NCBI RefSeq assembly: GCF_024138395.1
Contig: NZ_JAMYDU010000001.1
Location: 1 to 64,000, forward strand
Length of the DNA: 64,000 bases
Source of the DNA: Pseudomonas mandelii
GTDB taxonomy: Bacteria > Pseudomonadota > Gammaproteobacteria > Pseudomonadales > Pseudomonadaceae
Direction of reading: 5' to 3'
Positions 7,606 through 16,913 of this stretch are shown in pieces (position 1 is the first letter of the stretch; each line of letters opens with the position of its first letter). The position numbers and the translations under genes were made by a program. Under the pieces are notes generated by a model, which was not told where the DNA came from, made no database searches, and saw only the letters and a program-made list of their open reading frames with translations.

Positions 7606-8476
7606 GGGTCGCCTCGGGCGCTTCTTCGGGGATGTTATGCCCGACTCCCGCCAATACTCGGCGTTCGTAAGGGCCGGTAAAACGCTCGGCGTCTTCGTCG
7701 ATTTCAGAGGCGGGGCCGACACCGTCATCGGCGCCGCATAGGGAAATCGTCGGCACGCTGATTACCGGTTGTTGGGTCAGCGCTTCTTCCATCCATTCCA
7801 GCGCCGGGTCGCCGGGCGAATACATGAACCGATGCCGATACGAGTGAATCACCACCTCGACGAAATCCGGATTATCGAAGGCTGGCGCGCTCAAGGGATA
7901 ACGTTCGGCATTGTTGGCCCAGGTCGGCGACCACAACTTCCAGAGCAGTTCGCACAGTGCCCGACGGTTTTGGGTCAGGCCTTCAACACCGCGCGGCGTG
8001 TGGAAGTAGTACTGATACCAGAGACGGTGTTCGGTTTCCGGGTCCAGAGGTTGGGTAGCGTTGGGGATGTTCTGAAGATTGTAGCCATCGCCCGTCACCA
8101 GACAGCGCACCCGCTCCGGCCACAGCGCCGCAACAATACACGCCGCCCGACCGCCCCAGTCGTAACCACACAGAGCGGCTTGTTGAATGGCAAGAGCGTC
8201 CATCAGGTCCAGCAAATCCTGGGCGAGGGCGGCTTGCTGGCCGGAGCGCAGGGTGTCGGAGGAGTTGAAGTGAGTCGGGCCGTAGCCGCGCAGGTACGGG
8301 ACGATAACGCGGTAGCCCTTTGCGGCGAGGGCTGGGGCGATTTCGTCGTAGGCGCGAGGGGAATAGGGGAAGCCGTGGAGCAGAATGACCGAGGCGCCGT
8401 TGGTTGGGCCGTGTGCTTCATAGGCGAGATTGAGGCTGGGTGTCAGTGCATATTGGATCTGCGCGTCATGGTTCAT
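7574..8476 (-). CDS. Alpha/beta hydrolase, epoxide hydrolase/dehalogenase-like
   Basis: Predicted 300 aa from ATG 8476; a 13-residue longer form is possible but has no better RBS. The alpha/beta hydrolase signatures are the oxyanion HGFPYSPRAYDE (about 34-45), the nucleophile elbow CGYDWGG with Asp106 as nucleophile, and the C-terminal base His in GVGHNIPEEAPE. An aspartate nucleophile points to the epoxide hydrolase/haloacid dehalogenase branch rather than esterases. The acid member would be in LCGADDGVGP. It converges with the GlxA-type regulator and overlaps its 3' end. The substrate is unknown. Confidence 0.8.
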   Translation of the reverse strand: MNHDAQIQYALTPSLNLAYEAHGPTNGASVILLHGFPYSPRAYDEIAPALAAKGYRVIVPYLRGYGPTHFNSSDTLRSGQQAALAQDLLDLMDALAIQQAALCGYDWGGRAACIVAALWPERVRCLVTGDGYNLQNIPNATQPLDPETEHRLWYQYYFHTPRGVEGLTQNRRALCELLWKLWSPTWANNAERYPLSAPAFDNPDFVEVVIHSYRHRFMYSPGDPALEWMEEALTQQPVISVPTISLCGADDGVGPASEIDEDAERFTGPYERRVLAGVGHNIPEEAPEATLKALLDLLQG

Positions 8477-8534
8477 TCGACATTCCAGGGGCTGTTTTGA
8501 GAGGGCTGATTCCAATCGACTCGGTGCCTTTTCC

Positions 8535-8924
8535 TCAGGCTTCCACGTCCGCCACCTGATTGAAATACTTCGACCGATCCGGTGTAAACGTCACCATCAT
8601 TTTTGTCCTGGAACAGGTCAGCGCCCGTTCTGCGCTCAAATCAATATCCAGATCTTCGCCGCGCAACCCCTGCCATTGGGCGAGGTATTTGAGGGATCCG
8701 TATTTTTCGAGTTTCTTCAGACTGCGGCTGACGCCACCTTTCCAGCCTAGCACCGGGAGTTCATCGGTGAGGCATTGTTGTGCGAGGTCGGGGAAGCGGA
8801 CGGCACGTTGGCGGCCGATTTCCCAGCATTTGATCAGGCCTTTGTCGTGGTCTTCCCACAATTCATCCCGGTTCAGGCCTGATCGGAGTGGGGTGTCGAT
8901 GCTGCGATGGATACGCTGGGTCAT
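8535..8924 (-). CDS. Conserved hypothetical protein
   Basis: Predicted 129 aa from ATG 8924, which is preceded by AAGGA at a good distance. The long upstream in-frame extension covers REP DNA and is not coding. The protein is soluble and charged, with no signal peptide or membrane segment. Visible segments include DELWEDHDKGLIKCWEIGRQ and ERALTCSRTKMMVTF, which I do not match to a named domain. It lies 58 nt upstream of the hydrolase gene on the same strand and may be co-transcribed with it. Confidence 0.5.
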   Translation of the reverse strand: MTQRIHRSIDTPLRSGLNRDELWEDHDKGLIKCWEIGRQRAVRFPDLAQQCLTDELPVLGWKGGVSRSLKKLEKYGSLKYLAQWQGLRGEDLDIDLSAERALTCSRTKMMVTFTPDRSKYFNQVADVEA

Positions 8925-9092
8925 TCTGGTTCCTTGAATTCGGGTTTTGACAGCTCCGCTGTGCCCGTTGACGTGGATGGTAGGGATGGATGTCAGCGCT
9001 GGCAACAAGGTATTTCCGGATGTAGGAATGAGTGACTGCGTGTTGATCGGGCTGGATCGTTTAGTAAATGTAGGTGTTTGGCCTACACGATC

Positions 9093-9227
9093 CTGTGGCG
9101 AGGGGGCTGGCCCCCGTTCGGCTGCGCAGCGGCCGTAAACCCAGCAAATGCGGTGTTTCTGGAGGAATGTGGTTGTAGATTTCAGGGCCGCTGCGCACTC
9201 CAACGGGAGCAAGCTCCCTCGCCACAG
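9093..9227. repeat. Inverted REP-type pair with long arms
   Basis: Arms 9093-9134 and 9186-9227 are imperfect inverted copies (CTGTGGCGAGGGGGCTGGCC against its complement near AGCTCCCTCGCCACAG). The 52-nt spacer has no other feature. Confidence 0.75.
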
Positions 9228-9350
9228 GGATATGTAAAATGTGTTTTTGTTGACTGCCTGTAAGCCTTTCTCCTACAAAAAATGCAGCGAAAGCAGGCAT
9301 TTCCGACAGGTTTTGACGACAGTAAGCCTTGTGTTGGGCTGAGGGCCCTT

Positions 9351-9412
9351 TCGCGGGCAAGCCTCGCTCCCACAGATCACGCTAGACCTGTAGGAGCGAG
9401 GCTTGCCCGCGA
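9351..9412. repeat. REP doublet (inverted pair)
   Basis: TCGCGGGCAAGCCTCGCTCC (9351-9375) is inverted at 9388-9412 with a 12-nt spacer. The remainder of the 8925-9429 gap shows no gene. Confidence 0.85.
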
Positions 9413-9429
9413 AGAAGGCGACTCGGTCT

Positions 9430-11253
9430 TCAAGGCTGCCAGAAGTTTTTCTCCCCACTCAACTTCCTGTTCAAAAAACTCGCTGCGCTGATCAGCGCCA
9501 GATGCGTCAGCGCTTGCGGTGTATTGCCTAGATGCCGGGCATGGCTGTCGAACTCTTCGGCATACAGCCCCAGCGGGTTGGCATACTTCAGCAATTGTTC
9601 GAACTCCAGATGCGCCTTCTCCACTTGGCCGGCCCGGGCCAGGCATTCGACGTACCAGAACGAACACGCGGCGAAGGCGCCTTCGGTACCGGGCAGGCCG
9701 TCGATCTGGCTGTCGTCGTTGCGGTAGCGGTAAACCATGCCCGCGCGCACCAGGGTTTTCTCGATGGCTTCGAGGGTCGAGATCCAGCGCGGATCCTTGG
9801 CGCTGACGAAGCGCACCAGCGGCATCAGCAGCATCGAGCCGTCGAGGCCGGTGCCGCCGATGTGCTGGACGAAATGCCCGCGTTCTTCGTTCCAGAAATT
9901 GCTCCAGATATCGGTGTAGATCGCTTGACGGGTCTGGTCCCAGCGGGCGAACGGGGCGGGCAGCGAGCGTTTGGACGCCAGCCGGATGGCGCGATCCACG
10001 GCCACCCAGCACATCAGTCGCGAGTGCAGGAAATGATACTGCTCGCCGCGCATTTCCCAGATGCCGACGTCTTTTTGCTGCCAGGTTTCGCAGACCTGAT
10101 CGACCACTTCCACGGTGTGTTTCCAGCCTTCATGGGAAATCGCTTCACCGTGCTTGTTGACCAGGTACACCGCATCCAACAGCTCGCCGAAGATGTCGAG
10201 TTGGATTTGATCGTAGGCCTGATTACCGATGCGTACCGGTGTCGCGCCGCCATGACCGGCCAAGTGTGGAAGTTCGACTTCCGGCAGTTCCTGACGGCCA
10301 TCGATGGCGTAGAGGATGTTGAGTTTCATGGTCTTGCCGTGACAGTCCCTGACCCGACCGCGCAACCAGCGCGTGTAGGCGTTGGCTTCCTCGACGAAGC
10401 CCAGGCGCATGAAGGCATAGACGGTGAACGAGGCGTCGCGGATCCAGGTGTAGCGGTAGTCCCAGTTGCGTTCGCCGCCGGGCGTTTCCGGCAGGCCGAA
10501 GGTGGCGGCGGCGAGGATAGCGCCGTGCTTGCGCGAGGTCAGCAGCTTCAGGGCCAGCGCCGAACGATTGACCATTTCCCGCCAGCGACCGCGATAATTG
10601 GACTGGCCGATCCAGTCGCGCCAGAACTTCAAGGTGCGCTCCAGACACAGTGCGGCGGCGCCTTCCTTGAAGCGTGCGTCGTCAACGCCACCGAGCAGGA
10701 ACTCGGCGCTCTGGTCCTGTTCGAGGATGAATTCGGCGACGGCCGCATGGCCCTCGATGCGCAAGGATTGATCCGAACACAGCTGCATGGCTGGCTGACC
10801 GATGGCCTCGAAACACACACTTCGATCACGTGCGCGAGCCTTGGTGGGAGCCCGGGCATAGTCATGACGCACGGCGCAGCGCATGCGGATCGTCGCTTGA
10901 CCGCTGACCACTCGCACCCGACGCATCAACATCGGCAAATCATCCTCGCTGTCGCCGATGGGCAGCAGGTCAGTGACTTCGACCACTGCGTGATCGCTGA
11001 GCCAGCGAGTTTGCAGGACGTTGGTGTCGGGCAGGTAAATCTGCTCGCGACGGGCGTCGGGCAGGTCCGGGGCCAGTTGGAAAATACCAGCTTGGGGGCT
11101 GTCCAGCAGCGAGCAGAAGATCGAAGGACTGTCGAATTCCGGCCAGCAGAAAAAGTCCACGCTGCCCTTGTCGTTGACCAGCGCCGCGCTGCGCATGTCG
11201 CCAATGATGCCGTGGGCGTCGATGGCGCTTTGTCGTTCGGAATGATCAGCCAT
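9430..11253 (-). CDS. Glycoside hydrolase family 15 (glucoamylase/trehalase-like) protein
   Basis: Predicted 607 aa, a full-length bacterial GH15. The N-terminal beta-rich domain (about 1-200; GDMRSAALVNDKGSVDFFCW) precedes the (alpha/alpha)6 barrel. The barrel is marked by GGERNWDYRYTWIRDASFTV, the catalytic-acid region DVGIWEMRGEQYHF, and the catalytic-base region GLYAEEFDS followed by GNTPQALTHLALI. Relatives act on trehalose or alpha-glucans. There is no signal peptide, so the protein is cytoplasmic. The start follows 75 nt after the ispG stop on the same strand, so it could receive read-through from the terpene operon, but its function is unrelated. It marks the left border of the terpene island. 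Confidence 0.85.
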   Translation of the reverse strand: MADHSERQSAIDAHGIIGDMRSAALVNDKGSVDFFCWPEFDSPSIFCSLLDSPQAGIFQLAPDLPDARREQIYLPDTNVLQTRWLSDHAVVEVTDLLPIGDSEDDLPMLMRRVRVVSGQATIRMRCAVRHDYARAPTKARARDRSVCFEAIGQPAMQLCSDQSLRIEGHAAVAEFILEQDQSAEFLLGGVDDARFKEGAAALCLERTLKFWRDWIGQSNYRGRWREMVNRSALALKLLTSRKHGAILAAATFGLPETPGGERNWDYRYTWIRDASFTVYAFMRLGFVEEANAYTRWLRGRVRDCHGKTMKLNILYAIDGRQELPEVELPHLAGHGGATPVRIGNQAYDQIQLDIFGELLDAVYLVNKHGEAISHEGWKHTVEVVDQVCETWQQKDVGIWEMRGEQYHFLHSRLMCWVAVDRAIRLASKRSLPAPFARWDQTRQAIYTDIWSNFWNEERGHFVQHIGGTGLDGSMLLMPLVRFVSAKDPRWISTLEAIEKTLVRAGMVYRYRNDDSQIDGLPGTEGAFAACSFWYVECLARAGQVEKAHLEFEQLLKYANPLGLYAEEFDSHARHLGNTPQALTHLALISAASFLNRKLSGEKNFWQP

Positions 11254-11328
11254 TGCCGCAGAGCTCCGGGGACTTAGGGCCTAACTAGCTGACCAACGGG
11301 ATCAGGCAGGAGTTCACTGGGGTATGAG

Positions 11329-12639
11329 TTACGTCAAAGGTCTGGAATTTTGCAGTTCATCGGATGCGATCAAATGGGCAGGTTTCAACAACTCCAGCAG
11401 TCTTGCTCTGGCTTGCGGATGCTTGCCATACCGGGCAGCCACGTAGGCGTCGAGCAACTGAGTGAAGTCCGTTGCAATGTGGCTGCCCTTGAGCGTCATC
11501 ACCCGCTCGCCGTCCATGTACACCGGTGCCGAAGGGTGTTCCCCGGCGCCAGGCAGGGAAATGCCGATGTCCGCCAAGCGGCTTTCGCCGGGGCCATTGA
11601 CGACGCAGCCCATGACCGCGACATGCATTTGTTCGACGCCGGGAAACTGCACTTTCCAGGTCGGCATCCGGGCCTGGAGAAAGCCTTCGATCTGCTGCGC
11701 CAGTTCCTGAAAGAAGCTGCTGGTGGTGCGCCCGCAGCCAGGGCAGGCGACCACTGTGGGCGTAAATGCGCGCAAGCCCATGACTTGCAGAATTTGCTGC
11801 GCAACCAGCACTTCGCGGGTGCGGTCGCCGTTGGGTTCAGGGGTGAGGGAAATTCGCAGCGTGTCACCGATGCCTTCCTGCAATAGCACCGCCAGTGCGG
11901 TGGAGGAGGCGACGATGCCTTTGGAACCCATACCGGCTTCGGTCAACCCCAGGTGCAGTGGAAAATCACAGCGTGCCGCGAGGTTGCGGTACACCGCGAT
12001 CAAGTCCTGCACATGGCTGACTTTTGCCGACAGCACGATCCGGTCTGCCGGCAAGCCGACGTCGATGGCCCGTTGCGCATTCTCCAGCGCTGACACCACC
12101 AGCGCTTCACGCATCACCGCATCGGCTTCCAGCGGCAGGGCCAGCGCCGCGTTGGTGTCCATCATCCGTGCCAACAGGTCTGGGTCCAGGCTGCCCCAGT
12201 TAACGCCGATTCTCACCGGTTTGTCGTAGCGGCAGGCGACCTCGATCATGCTGCAGAACTGCTCATCGCGCTTGACGCCTTTGCCGACGTTGCCGGGGTT
12301 GATGCGGTACTTGCCCAGCGCCTCGGCGCATTCGGGATACGCCGCCAACAAGCGATGACCATTGAAATGAAAGTCTCCCACCAACGGCACGTTGATATTG
12401 CGTCGGTCCAGCAGGTCACGAATGTGTGCCACCTGAGCGGCGGCGTCGTGACTGTTGACCGTGATCCGCACCAGTTCGGCACCTGCCAGGGCCAGGCTTT
12501 CGACCTGCAACGCCGTGGCTGTGGCGTCGGCGGTATCGGTGTTGGTCATCGCCTGCACCACAATCGGCACATCGCTGCCCACCGTGACATGGCCGATGGT
12601 GACTTGCCGGGTTTTGCGTCGAGCGATTGCGCTGTCCAT
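11329..12639 (-). CDS. ispG: 4-hydroxy-3-methylbut-2-enyl-diphosphate synthase (GcpE/IspG)
   Basis: Predicted 436 aa. I start at ATG 12639, which has CTGGAG upstream; an in-frame start 13 codons earlier is weaker. The enzyme is the penultimate step of the MEP pathway, converting MEcPP to HMBPP with a [4Fe-4S] cluster. It has the TIM-barrel start [36 protein letters not shown], and the cluster ligands in ACPGCGR and [11 protein letters not shown]. It appears intact, unlike the neighbouring ispH. It has diverged from a typical housekeeping copy at the N-terminus, and its position in a terpene operon suggests a second, dedicated copy. The true housekeeping ispG should lie elsewhere. Confidence 0.85.
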   Translation of the reverse strand: MDSAIARRKTRQVTIGHVTVGSDVPIVVQAMTNTDTADATATALQVESLALAGAELVRITVNSHDAAAQVAHIRDLLDRRNINVPLVGDFHFNGHRLLAAYPECAEALGKYRINPGNVGKGVKRDEQFCSMIEVACRYDKPVRIGVNWGSLDPDLLARMMDTNAALALPLEADAVMREALVVSALENAQRAIDVGLPADRIVLSAKVSHVQDLIAVYRNLAARCDFPLHLGLTEAGMGSKGIVASSTALAVLLQEGIGDTLRISLTPEPNGDRTREVLVAQQILQVMGLRAFTPTVVACPGCGRTTSSFFQELAQQIEGFLQARMPTWKVQFPGVEQMHVAVMGCVVNGPGESRLADIGISLPGAGEHPSAPVYMDGERVMTLKGSHIATDFTQLLDAYVAARYGKHPQARARLLELLKPAHLIASDELQNSRPLT

Positions 12640-12686
12640 GGATTCGACTCCAGATAGTCGCGGTTTACTGATGAGCAATCAGCCCC

Positions 12687-13249
12687 TCAGGAAGACGGAA
12701 CTGAACATGTTCTTCGCGTCCCGGCAGATTCTCGATCTCGAGCGGGGCGATCCTTTTCAGGGGTGGTGCTTTGGGTGCTGCCGATCACCAACACCACATC
12801 GACGCATTGGCTCAATTCACGTACTGCCGTTTGGCGATTCTGCACGGCATAGCAAATGTCACGGGTATCCGGCCCGATGATCCGAGGATAACGCCGCATG
12901 AGTGCTTCGACCACTGCGCGGGTGTCGTCGACACTGAGGGTGGTTTGGGTGATATAGGCCAGCGGGGTGTTCTGCGAAAACTCAAGGGCGGCGACGTGCG
13001 CTTTGGTTTGCACCACCACCACTGGGGCGGGAATTTGCCCCAAATGACGGCGTTGGCTGGCACTTCATTCAGGTTTTCGACGAACCGCGCTCCCTTGGCG
13101 CGTAAGTCATCGACCACGTGCTGGTTATGGACGATTTCGTGTCGTACATAGACGGGGGCCCCGTGGTGTTTCAGGGCCTGTTCGACGGTATCGACAGCAC
13201 GAACTACACCAGCACAGAAACCTCGGGGTTGGGCGAGGATGACTTTCAT
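12687..13249 (-). pseudogene. ispH: Decayed ispH (lytB), internally deleted and frameshifted
   Basis: The 5' part reads as IspH from ATG 13249: [20 protein letters not shown] (first cluster cysteine), then [20 protein letters not shown] up to EVPANAVI. About 65-70 residues are then missing, including the central cysteine region and the active-site HGVS segment. Homology resumes in another frame (12687-13043) as [19 protein letters not shown], then [16 protein letters not shown], stops matching after DVVLVIGS, and lacks the C-terminal third. A normal IspH is about 315 aa; this cannot make an active reductase. Its ATG overlaps the upstream terpene synthase stop (ATGA), so it was once translationally coupled into this operon. 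Confidence 0.85.
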
Positions 13250-14361
13250 GGTGGTCCCTCACAATCGGTCGGTTGCCGCGCCGGGTCGTACTCCCACCAC
13301 CAGTCGAACCAAGGCAGAGCAAGTACCCTGAAACTCTCCGGTGGCAGGTTGTCGGTCAATTCGTCAGGGATGAGGTGCGGATTTAACCCAAGCCCGTCCG
13401 CCGAACCATATCGACAGTTGCTTTGCGTCCAGTGCATTGCACCACAGTAGAGTTCAACCAAATCTTCGATGTACGTACGAACGGCAACCGAGGCATCGAC
13501 ATAAACAGCGCGTCGTAAACGCAGAAACAAGCTGATAACGCGCCAACGTATGTCCAGATAATGCGTGACGGCTTGATCGGTGGAGCAGCCGTATTCACGA
13601 CAGATCACCGAGATGATGTTGTGTTGTTTTCCGTCGACAGCGCGAGCCTGTTCTTTGTTATAGGAGTAAGGATCGTTGTCCCACATCAGCAGGCAGACCA
13701 TCATTTCTGTCAACGCCCGAACACGTCTGTCTTCATATTCATCTTGAGTGATCGCGCTCCCCGCACCGATGTGTTGCAACGTCGAAACCGCCCAACCAAA
13801 CCCGCTAAAGGCTCGCATCAACAGGCAGTCGTTAAGGGAGGGGGCTGGATCGAAGGCCTTCCACACTTCCATCTTCATGCTGATGCGTATGGCTTCTACG
13901 AAGCGTCCTAGCTGAGTAGGGGAAGCATGGAGGTCGAGCCGACAGCGAATTTCATGCAGAGCGTCGGCATAACGGTTCTCGGTAATCAGATGTTCGGGGG
14001 ATTCCAATGTCCGTTGAATCCAGGCGCACATTTTCGTCAGTTCGATCGGTTCCATACTGAGTGGTCCCTCATCACACACCTCATCATCAAAAGCAAATAT
14101 CCACATGAGGAAGTCGGTTGCAATGTGCAGCATCTCGTCAGAGCAATCTCTATGCAGCTGTGTTGCCAGGCGCCCACAACCAAAGCGGTCTAGTCGCTGA
14201 CGGTGAGCTTCGTCGAGGAATAATTTGTGACGATCCCTGAAATGCCGCGCCCCGCCTTCGAGCTGATTTTCCTTGGGGTGCTTTTGACTGAGTGGAAAGT
14301 GGGGCCCGTTTTTAAAGGGAATTGGGAAGGGCGGTAGTTTCAATCTGTCGCAGTCGGTCAT
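13246..14361 (-). CDS. Class I terpene synthase 1
   Basis: Predicted 371 aa, typical of bacterial class I sesquiterpene-type cyclases. The aspartate-rich Mg motif is DDEVCDEG at residues 92-99. The NSE triad is NDPYSYNKE with N229, S233 and E237, and an RY pair lies near the C-terminus (NCRYGS). WWWEYDPAR near the end is shared with terpene synthase 2. The product cannot be read from sequence. The adjacent C-methyltransferase suggests a methylated, possibly pre-cyclised, farnesyl-type diphosphate. Codon use looks more AT-rich than in the flanking genes, consistent with transfer. The stop overlaps the ispH remnant start by 4 nt. Confidence 0.88.
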   Translation of the reverse strand: MTDCDRLKLPPFPIPFKNGPHFPLSQKHPKENQLEGGARHFRDRHKLFLDEAHRQRLDRFGCGRLATQLHRDCSDEMLHIATDFLMWIFAFDDEVCDEGPLSMEPIELTKMCAWIQRTLESPEHLITENRYADALHEIRCRLDLHASPTQLGRFVEAIRISMKMEVWKAFDPAPSLNDCLLMRAFSGFGWAVSTLQHIGAGSAITQDEYEDRRVRALTEMMVCLLMWDNDPYSYNKEQARAVDGKQHNIISVICREYGCSTDQAVTHYLDIRWRVISLFLRLRRAVYVDASVAVRTYIEDLVELYCGAMHWTQSNCRYGSADGLGLNPHLIPDELTDNLPPESFRVLALPWFDWWWEYDPARQPTDCEGPP

Positions 14362-14368
14362 GAGAAAG

Positions 14369-14605
14369 CTACTCGTGCTTTTTCTGAAGGATAGGACGAG
14401 GGAAACAGCGTCCTTGCCTTTGTGGGTTTGAGGTCAATCCGGGTTTTAAGCCTTCGCTACTCATCGTCAGCGCAGAGCGATAGAGAGTTGCAAGTTCATC
14501 GCTAAAACAAACTGCGAACCATTCATTGGGATAAGGCAATGCGACTTGTGTTATCCCTGTTGCGCTGCGCTTATTGCCTTTTGTGATGATTTCATGGTGA
14601 CTCAC
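14369..14605 (-). pseudogene. Short ORF between the terpene synthases, possible Rieske-oxygenase remnant
   Basis: The 78-aa frame has a GTG start and ends 7 nt before terpene synthase 1. Part of it (PYPNEWFAVCFSDEL) resembles the N-terminus of Rieske-type oxygenases (PFPNGWFAV-F-DEL pattern). No CxH...CxxH Rieske cluster follows, and the C-terminal half matches nothing. The gap 14362-14698 holds nothing else. I read it as either a remnant of a lost tailoring oxygenase or chance. A small translated leader coupled to the synthase is the other possibility. Confidence 0.3.
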
Positions 14606-14698
14606 ATTACTGATTGCCCACAGCCAGTCAGTTGTTATATGAACCCATCAGTCAGCGGAGGGCGTCGATACTCAGGTGCAGTACACGCATGTCGTACC

Positions 14699-15886
14699 TC
14701 ATTGAAGTTCCTGCCCTTGTTGTTTTTTGTAGGTGTAGGGTTCCTGGCAGGCGTTGAATTCGCGCCCTGCCTTTCTAGCTGCAACAACATGGTCATTCGG
14801 GTGAAACCTGTGGACGGATGAAGAGCGAGCAGGGTCATAGTCCCACCACCATTGAATGGAAGGTATTGGAACTGGATCGAAGCTTTGATCATGTGGTTGA
14901 TCGGTGCTATGACCGCCCTTGTAGCAGGGAGTGGAGTCTCCCGGACTCAGGACGCGGTAGCGCTCATCCCGACGATGCCATTCTAGGACACCTGTTTGAT
15001 AGTGAATCAGTGCCTGGATGTAACGTTCTACCTCGGGGGAGGCGTTCTGAAGCAGTTGTTCGCGTAAACGTACAAATAAGCCCATGATTCGGTCATGCAT
15101 CGAATTTAACCACGTCAAAGCATCGTGCGTCGAACAGCCGAAGTGCCGCCGGATTGCGTCAATCATGTTATTACCGCGGGTATCCAGACTATCGCGCATG
15201 CTTTCTTTGGCGTAGGAAAAGAACTCGTTTTCCCATAGCACAAACGTCGCCGCCATTTCCGTCATGGCGACTATTCTGCGGTCGATAAAATCGTCTTGAT
15301 GGATATCAATACCGGCCACTGCATGGGTGAGAGTGGGGAAAAGCATCCCACCCCCACCAGTTAAGCGCAGGAAAGTACATTCGCTTAGCTCAGGGTACAT
15401 ACACCCGGCTTTTACAATCTCGCCCATAAAGTAGCCTTTCTGAGCTTCGACAACGCGATTGACTTGAATCGGCGTGGCATGTTGTTCGAGGCGAATGCGC
15501 AATTCTTGCATGGACAAGGAATAACGGTCATTCGGATCAACGGGGTATTCAGGGCATTCCAAGGCGCGGCTCATGCGTGCGGAAGCAATCATTATGGTTT
15601 CTGGTTTCTTCGTGACCGGCCCTTCATCGCACCACTCATCATCATAGGCAAAGGCCCACGCCATCCAGTCAGAAGCAATCTGAATCAGCTCGTCAGTGCC
15701 TTTGGGGTAGGCGAGTGATGCCAATAATCCCCAGCCTGGCCGAATCATTCTCTGTCTCTGCTTATCATCCCAATAGAGTTCCCAGTGTTGGAGCCAGTCC
15801 GCCGTGCTCTGACCGAACTGCTCGGCCTTGGGGTGTTGAATGTGAGTAAAAGGACAATAAATATTGGGTAAGGTAATAATCGACAT
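14699..15886 (-). CDS. Class I terpene synthase 2
   Basis: Predicted 395 aa from ATG 15886 (CTGGAG upstream); the 18-codon extension to 15940 is rejected because it would overlap the methyltransferase 3' end and lacks an RBS. DDEWCDEG lies at residues 82-89. The NSE triad NEFFSYAKE gives N220, S224 and E228, and RYR lies near the C-terminus (RRDERYR). It is clearly paralogous to terpene synthase 1: DDE-CDEGP, HAT/HAS-P-Q--R-VEA, YGCST/FGCST and WWW-YDPAR align. It has a longer, Lys/Gln-rich C-terminal tail. The neighbours (methyltransferase, dxs, idi) indicate a dedicated terpene operon. Confidence 0.88.
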   Translation of the reverse strand: MSIITLPNIYCPFTHIQHPKAEQFGQSTADWLQHWELYWDDKQRQRMIRPGWGLLASLAYPKGTDELIQIASDWMAWAFAYDDEWCDEGPVTKKPETIMIASARMSRALECPEYPVDPNDRYSLSMQELRIRLEQHATPIQVNRVVEAQKGYFMGEIVKAGCMYPELSECTFLRLTGGGGMLFPTLTHAVAGIDIHQDDFIDRRIVAMTEMAATFVLWENEFFSYAKESMRDSLDTRGNNMIDAIRRHFGCSTHDALTWLNSMHDRIMGLFVRLREQLLQNASPEVERYIQALIHYQTGVLEWHRRDERYRVLSPGDSTPCYKGGHSTDQPHDQSFDPVPIPSIQWWWDYDPARSSSVHRFHPNDHVVAARKAGREFNACQEPYTYKKQQGQELQ

Positions 15887-15929
15887 GGTGTTCTCCAGTA
15901 GTACGGATAGATCAAAACCCGGTGTGTGT

Positions 15930-16886
15930 TTACTGTCCAAATGGCTTCTTCACAATCACGCTATACGTCGAAACCTTGTTTTTAAGCAGCGCCACCGACC
16001 AGTTCTCCGCCAGCACCCGCAACTCTTCCAACGCCTTCGTCACTCCATTCGGAAACAATTCCTTGTTTTCAATATTGGTTTTCGAATCCATCAGCCAGCG
16101 AGCCACGTCGATGTTGGATGGCAATACGCGCATGTCATGTGTGGTGAAGCCACTCTGTTCCAGCACTTCCCGAAAATATTTGGGTGATTTGCGGTGTTTG
16201 CAGGCCAGGCGATCGACTTCGTCCGGAGTATCTGAGGTGTAAGCCTGCGGTTCGGTGTTGTAGAGATTGTCCGAAATAACCACAACGCCCCCTTCACGGA
16301 CTCGAGGGGCGAGCGCGCGCATGGTGTTTTCATAGAGTTCATTCGGGAAATGTGAGATCACGCCGCGAATGATCACCAGGTCATAGGGTTCATCGGCATC
16401 GGGCAGCAACTCGACGTCCTTGGCGTTGCACAGGTACAGATTGATGCGATCGGTCAAACCCTGTTCGGCGTGAAATTTTGCGCAGAACTCCAGTTGGCGT
16501 CGGCTGACGTTCACGCCGTCGAGGCGTTGGCATTCCGGGAAGCGTTCGGCCAGGTATTTGAGGATGTATCCCCAGCCGCAGCCAATATCGAGAATGCGTT
16601 TGATCGGCGGACGATTCGGTTCTTCCAGGCCGGCAAGTTTCAGCTGACGTTCGAAGTAGCGAATGCCTGACTCGTCGAGGCTGATTGGCGGCGTCGAGCG
16701 TGGATCGTCATAGACACCGAACTGGAAGAGGATGTAATTGCCAATCGCCTTGCGCCAGTCCTCGGGACTGTCGCCATAGGTGTACACGACCTTTTCCTGG
16801 TAGGTATCGACGCTGGACCCTTGAATGACCTGATAGGACAGATGCGTTTCCTCGGCGATGACAGGCTGTTTCGCTTGCGTGCTCAT
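15930..16886 (-). CDS. SAM-dependent C-methyltransferase, sodorifen-type (FPP methyltransferase-like)
   Basis: Predicted 318 aa from ATG 16886 with AAGGAGAG upstream. It is a class I Rossmann methyltransferase: motif [16 protein letters not shown] (about 98-112), the acidic residue after strand 2 in [22 protein letters not shown], and [12 protein letters not shown] as motif IV. The N-terminal 80 residues carry extra helices (FQFGVYDDP), as in CFA-synthase-like enzymes. A gene of this kind, next to dxs, idi and a terpene synthase, is the hallmark of the sodorifen system, where SodC methylates and cyclises farnesyl diphosphate. That substrate is inferred from neighbourhood; a quinone or phenol methyltransferase is a less likely alternative. 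Confidence 0.78.
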   Translation of the reverse strand: MSTQAKQPVIAEETHLSYQVIQGSSVDTYQEKVVYTYGDSPEDWRKAIGNYILFQFGVYDDPRSTPPISLDESGIRYFERQLKLAGLEEPNRPPIKRILDIGCGWGYILKYLAERFPECQRLDGVNVSRRQLEFCAKFHAEQGLTDRINLYLCNAKDVELLPDADEPYDLVIIRGVISHFPNELYENTMRALAPRVREGGVVVISDNLYNTEPQAYTSDTPDEVDRLACKHRKSPKYFREVLEQSGFTTHDMRVLPSNIDVARWLMDSKTNIENKELFPNGVTKALEELRVLAENWSVALLKNKVSTYSVIVKKPFGQ

Positions 16887-16913
16887 TAGTCTCTCTCCTT
16901 GTGAATATTCACT

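Noticed and set aside
9430..11253. GH15 enzyme as part of the terpene pathway
   Set aside because: Its family acts on glucosides and no glycosyltransferase is present in the cluster; only adjacency links them.
11329..12639. ispG as a pseudogene like its neighbour ispH
   Set aside because: The frame is open over the full family length, and the cluster cysteines and catalytic motifs are present.
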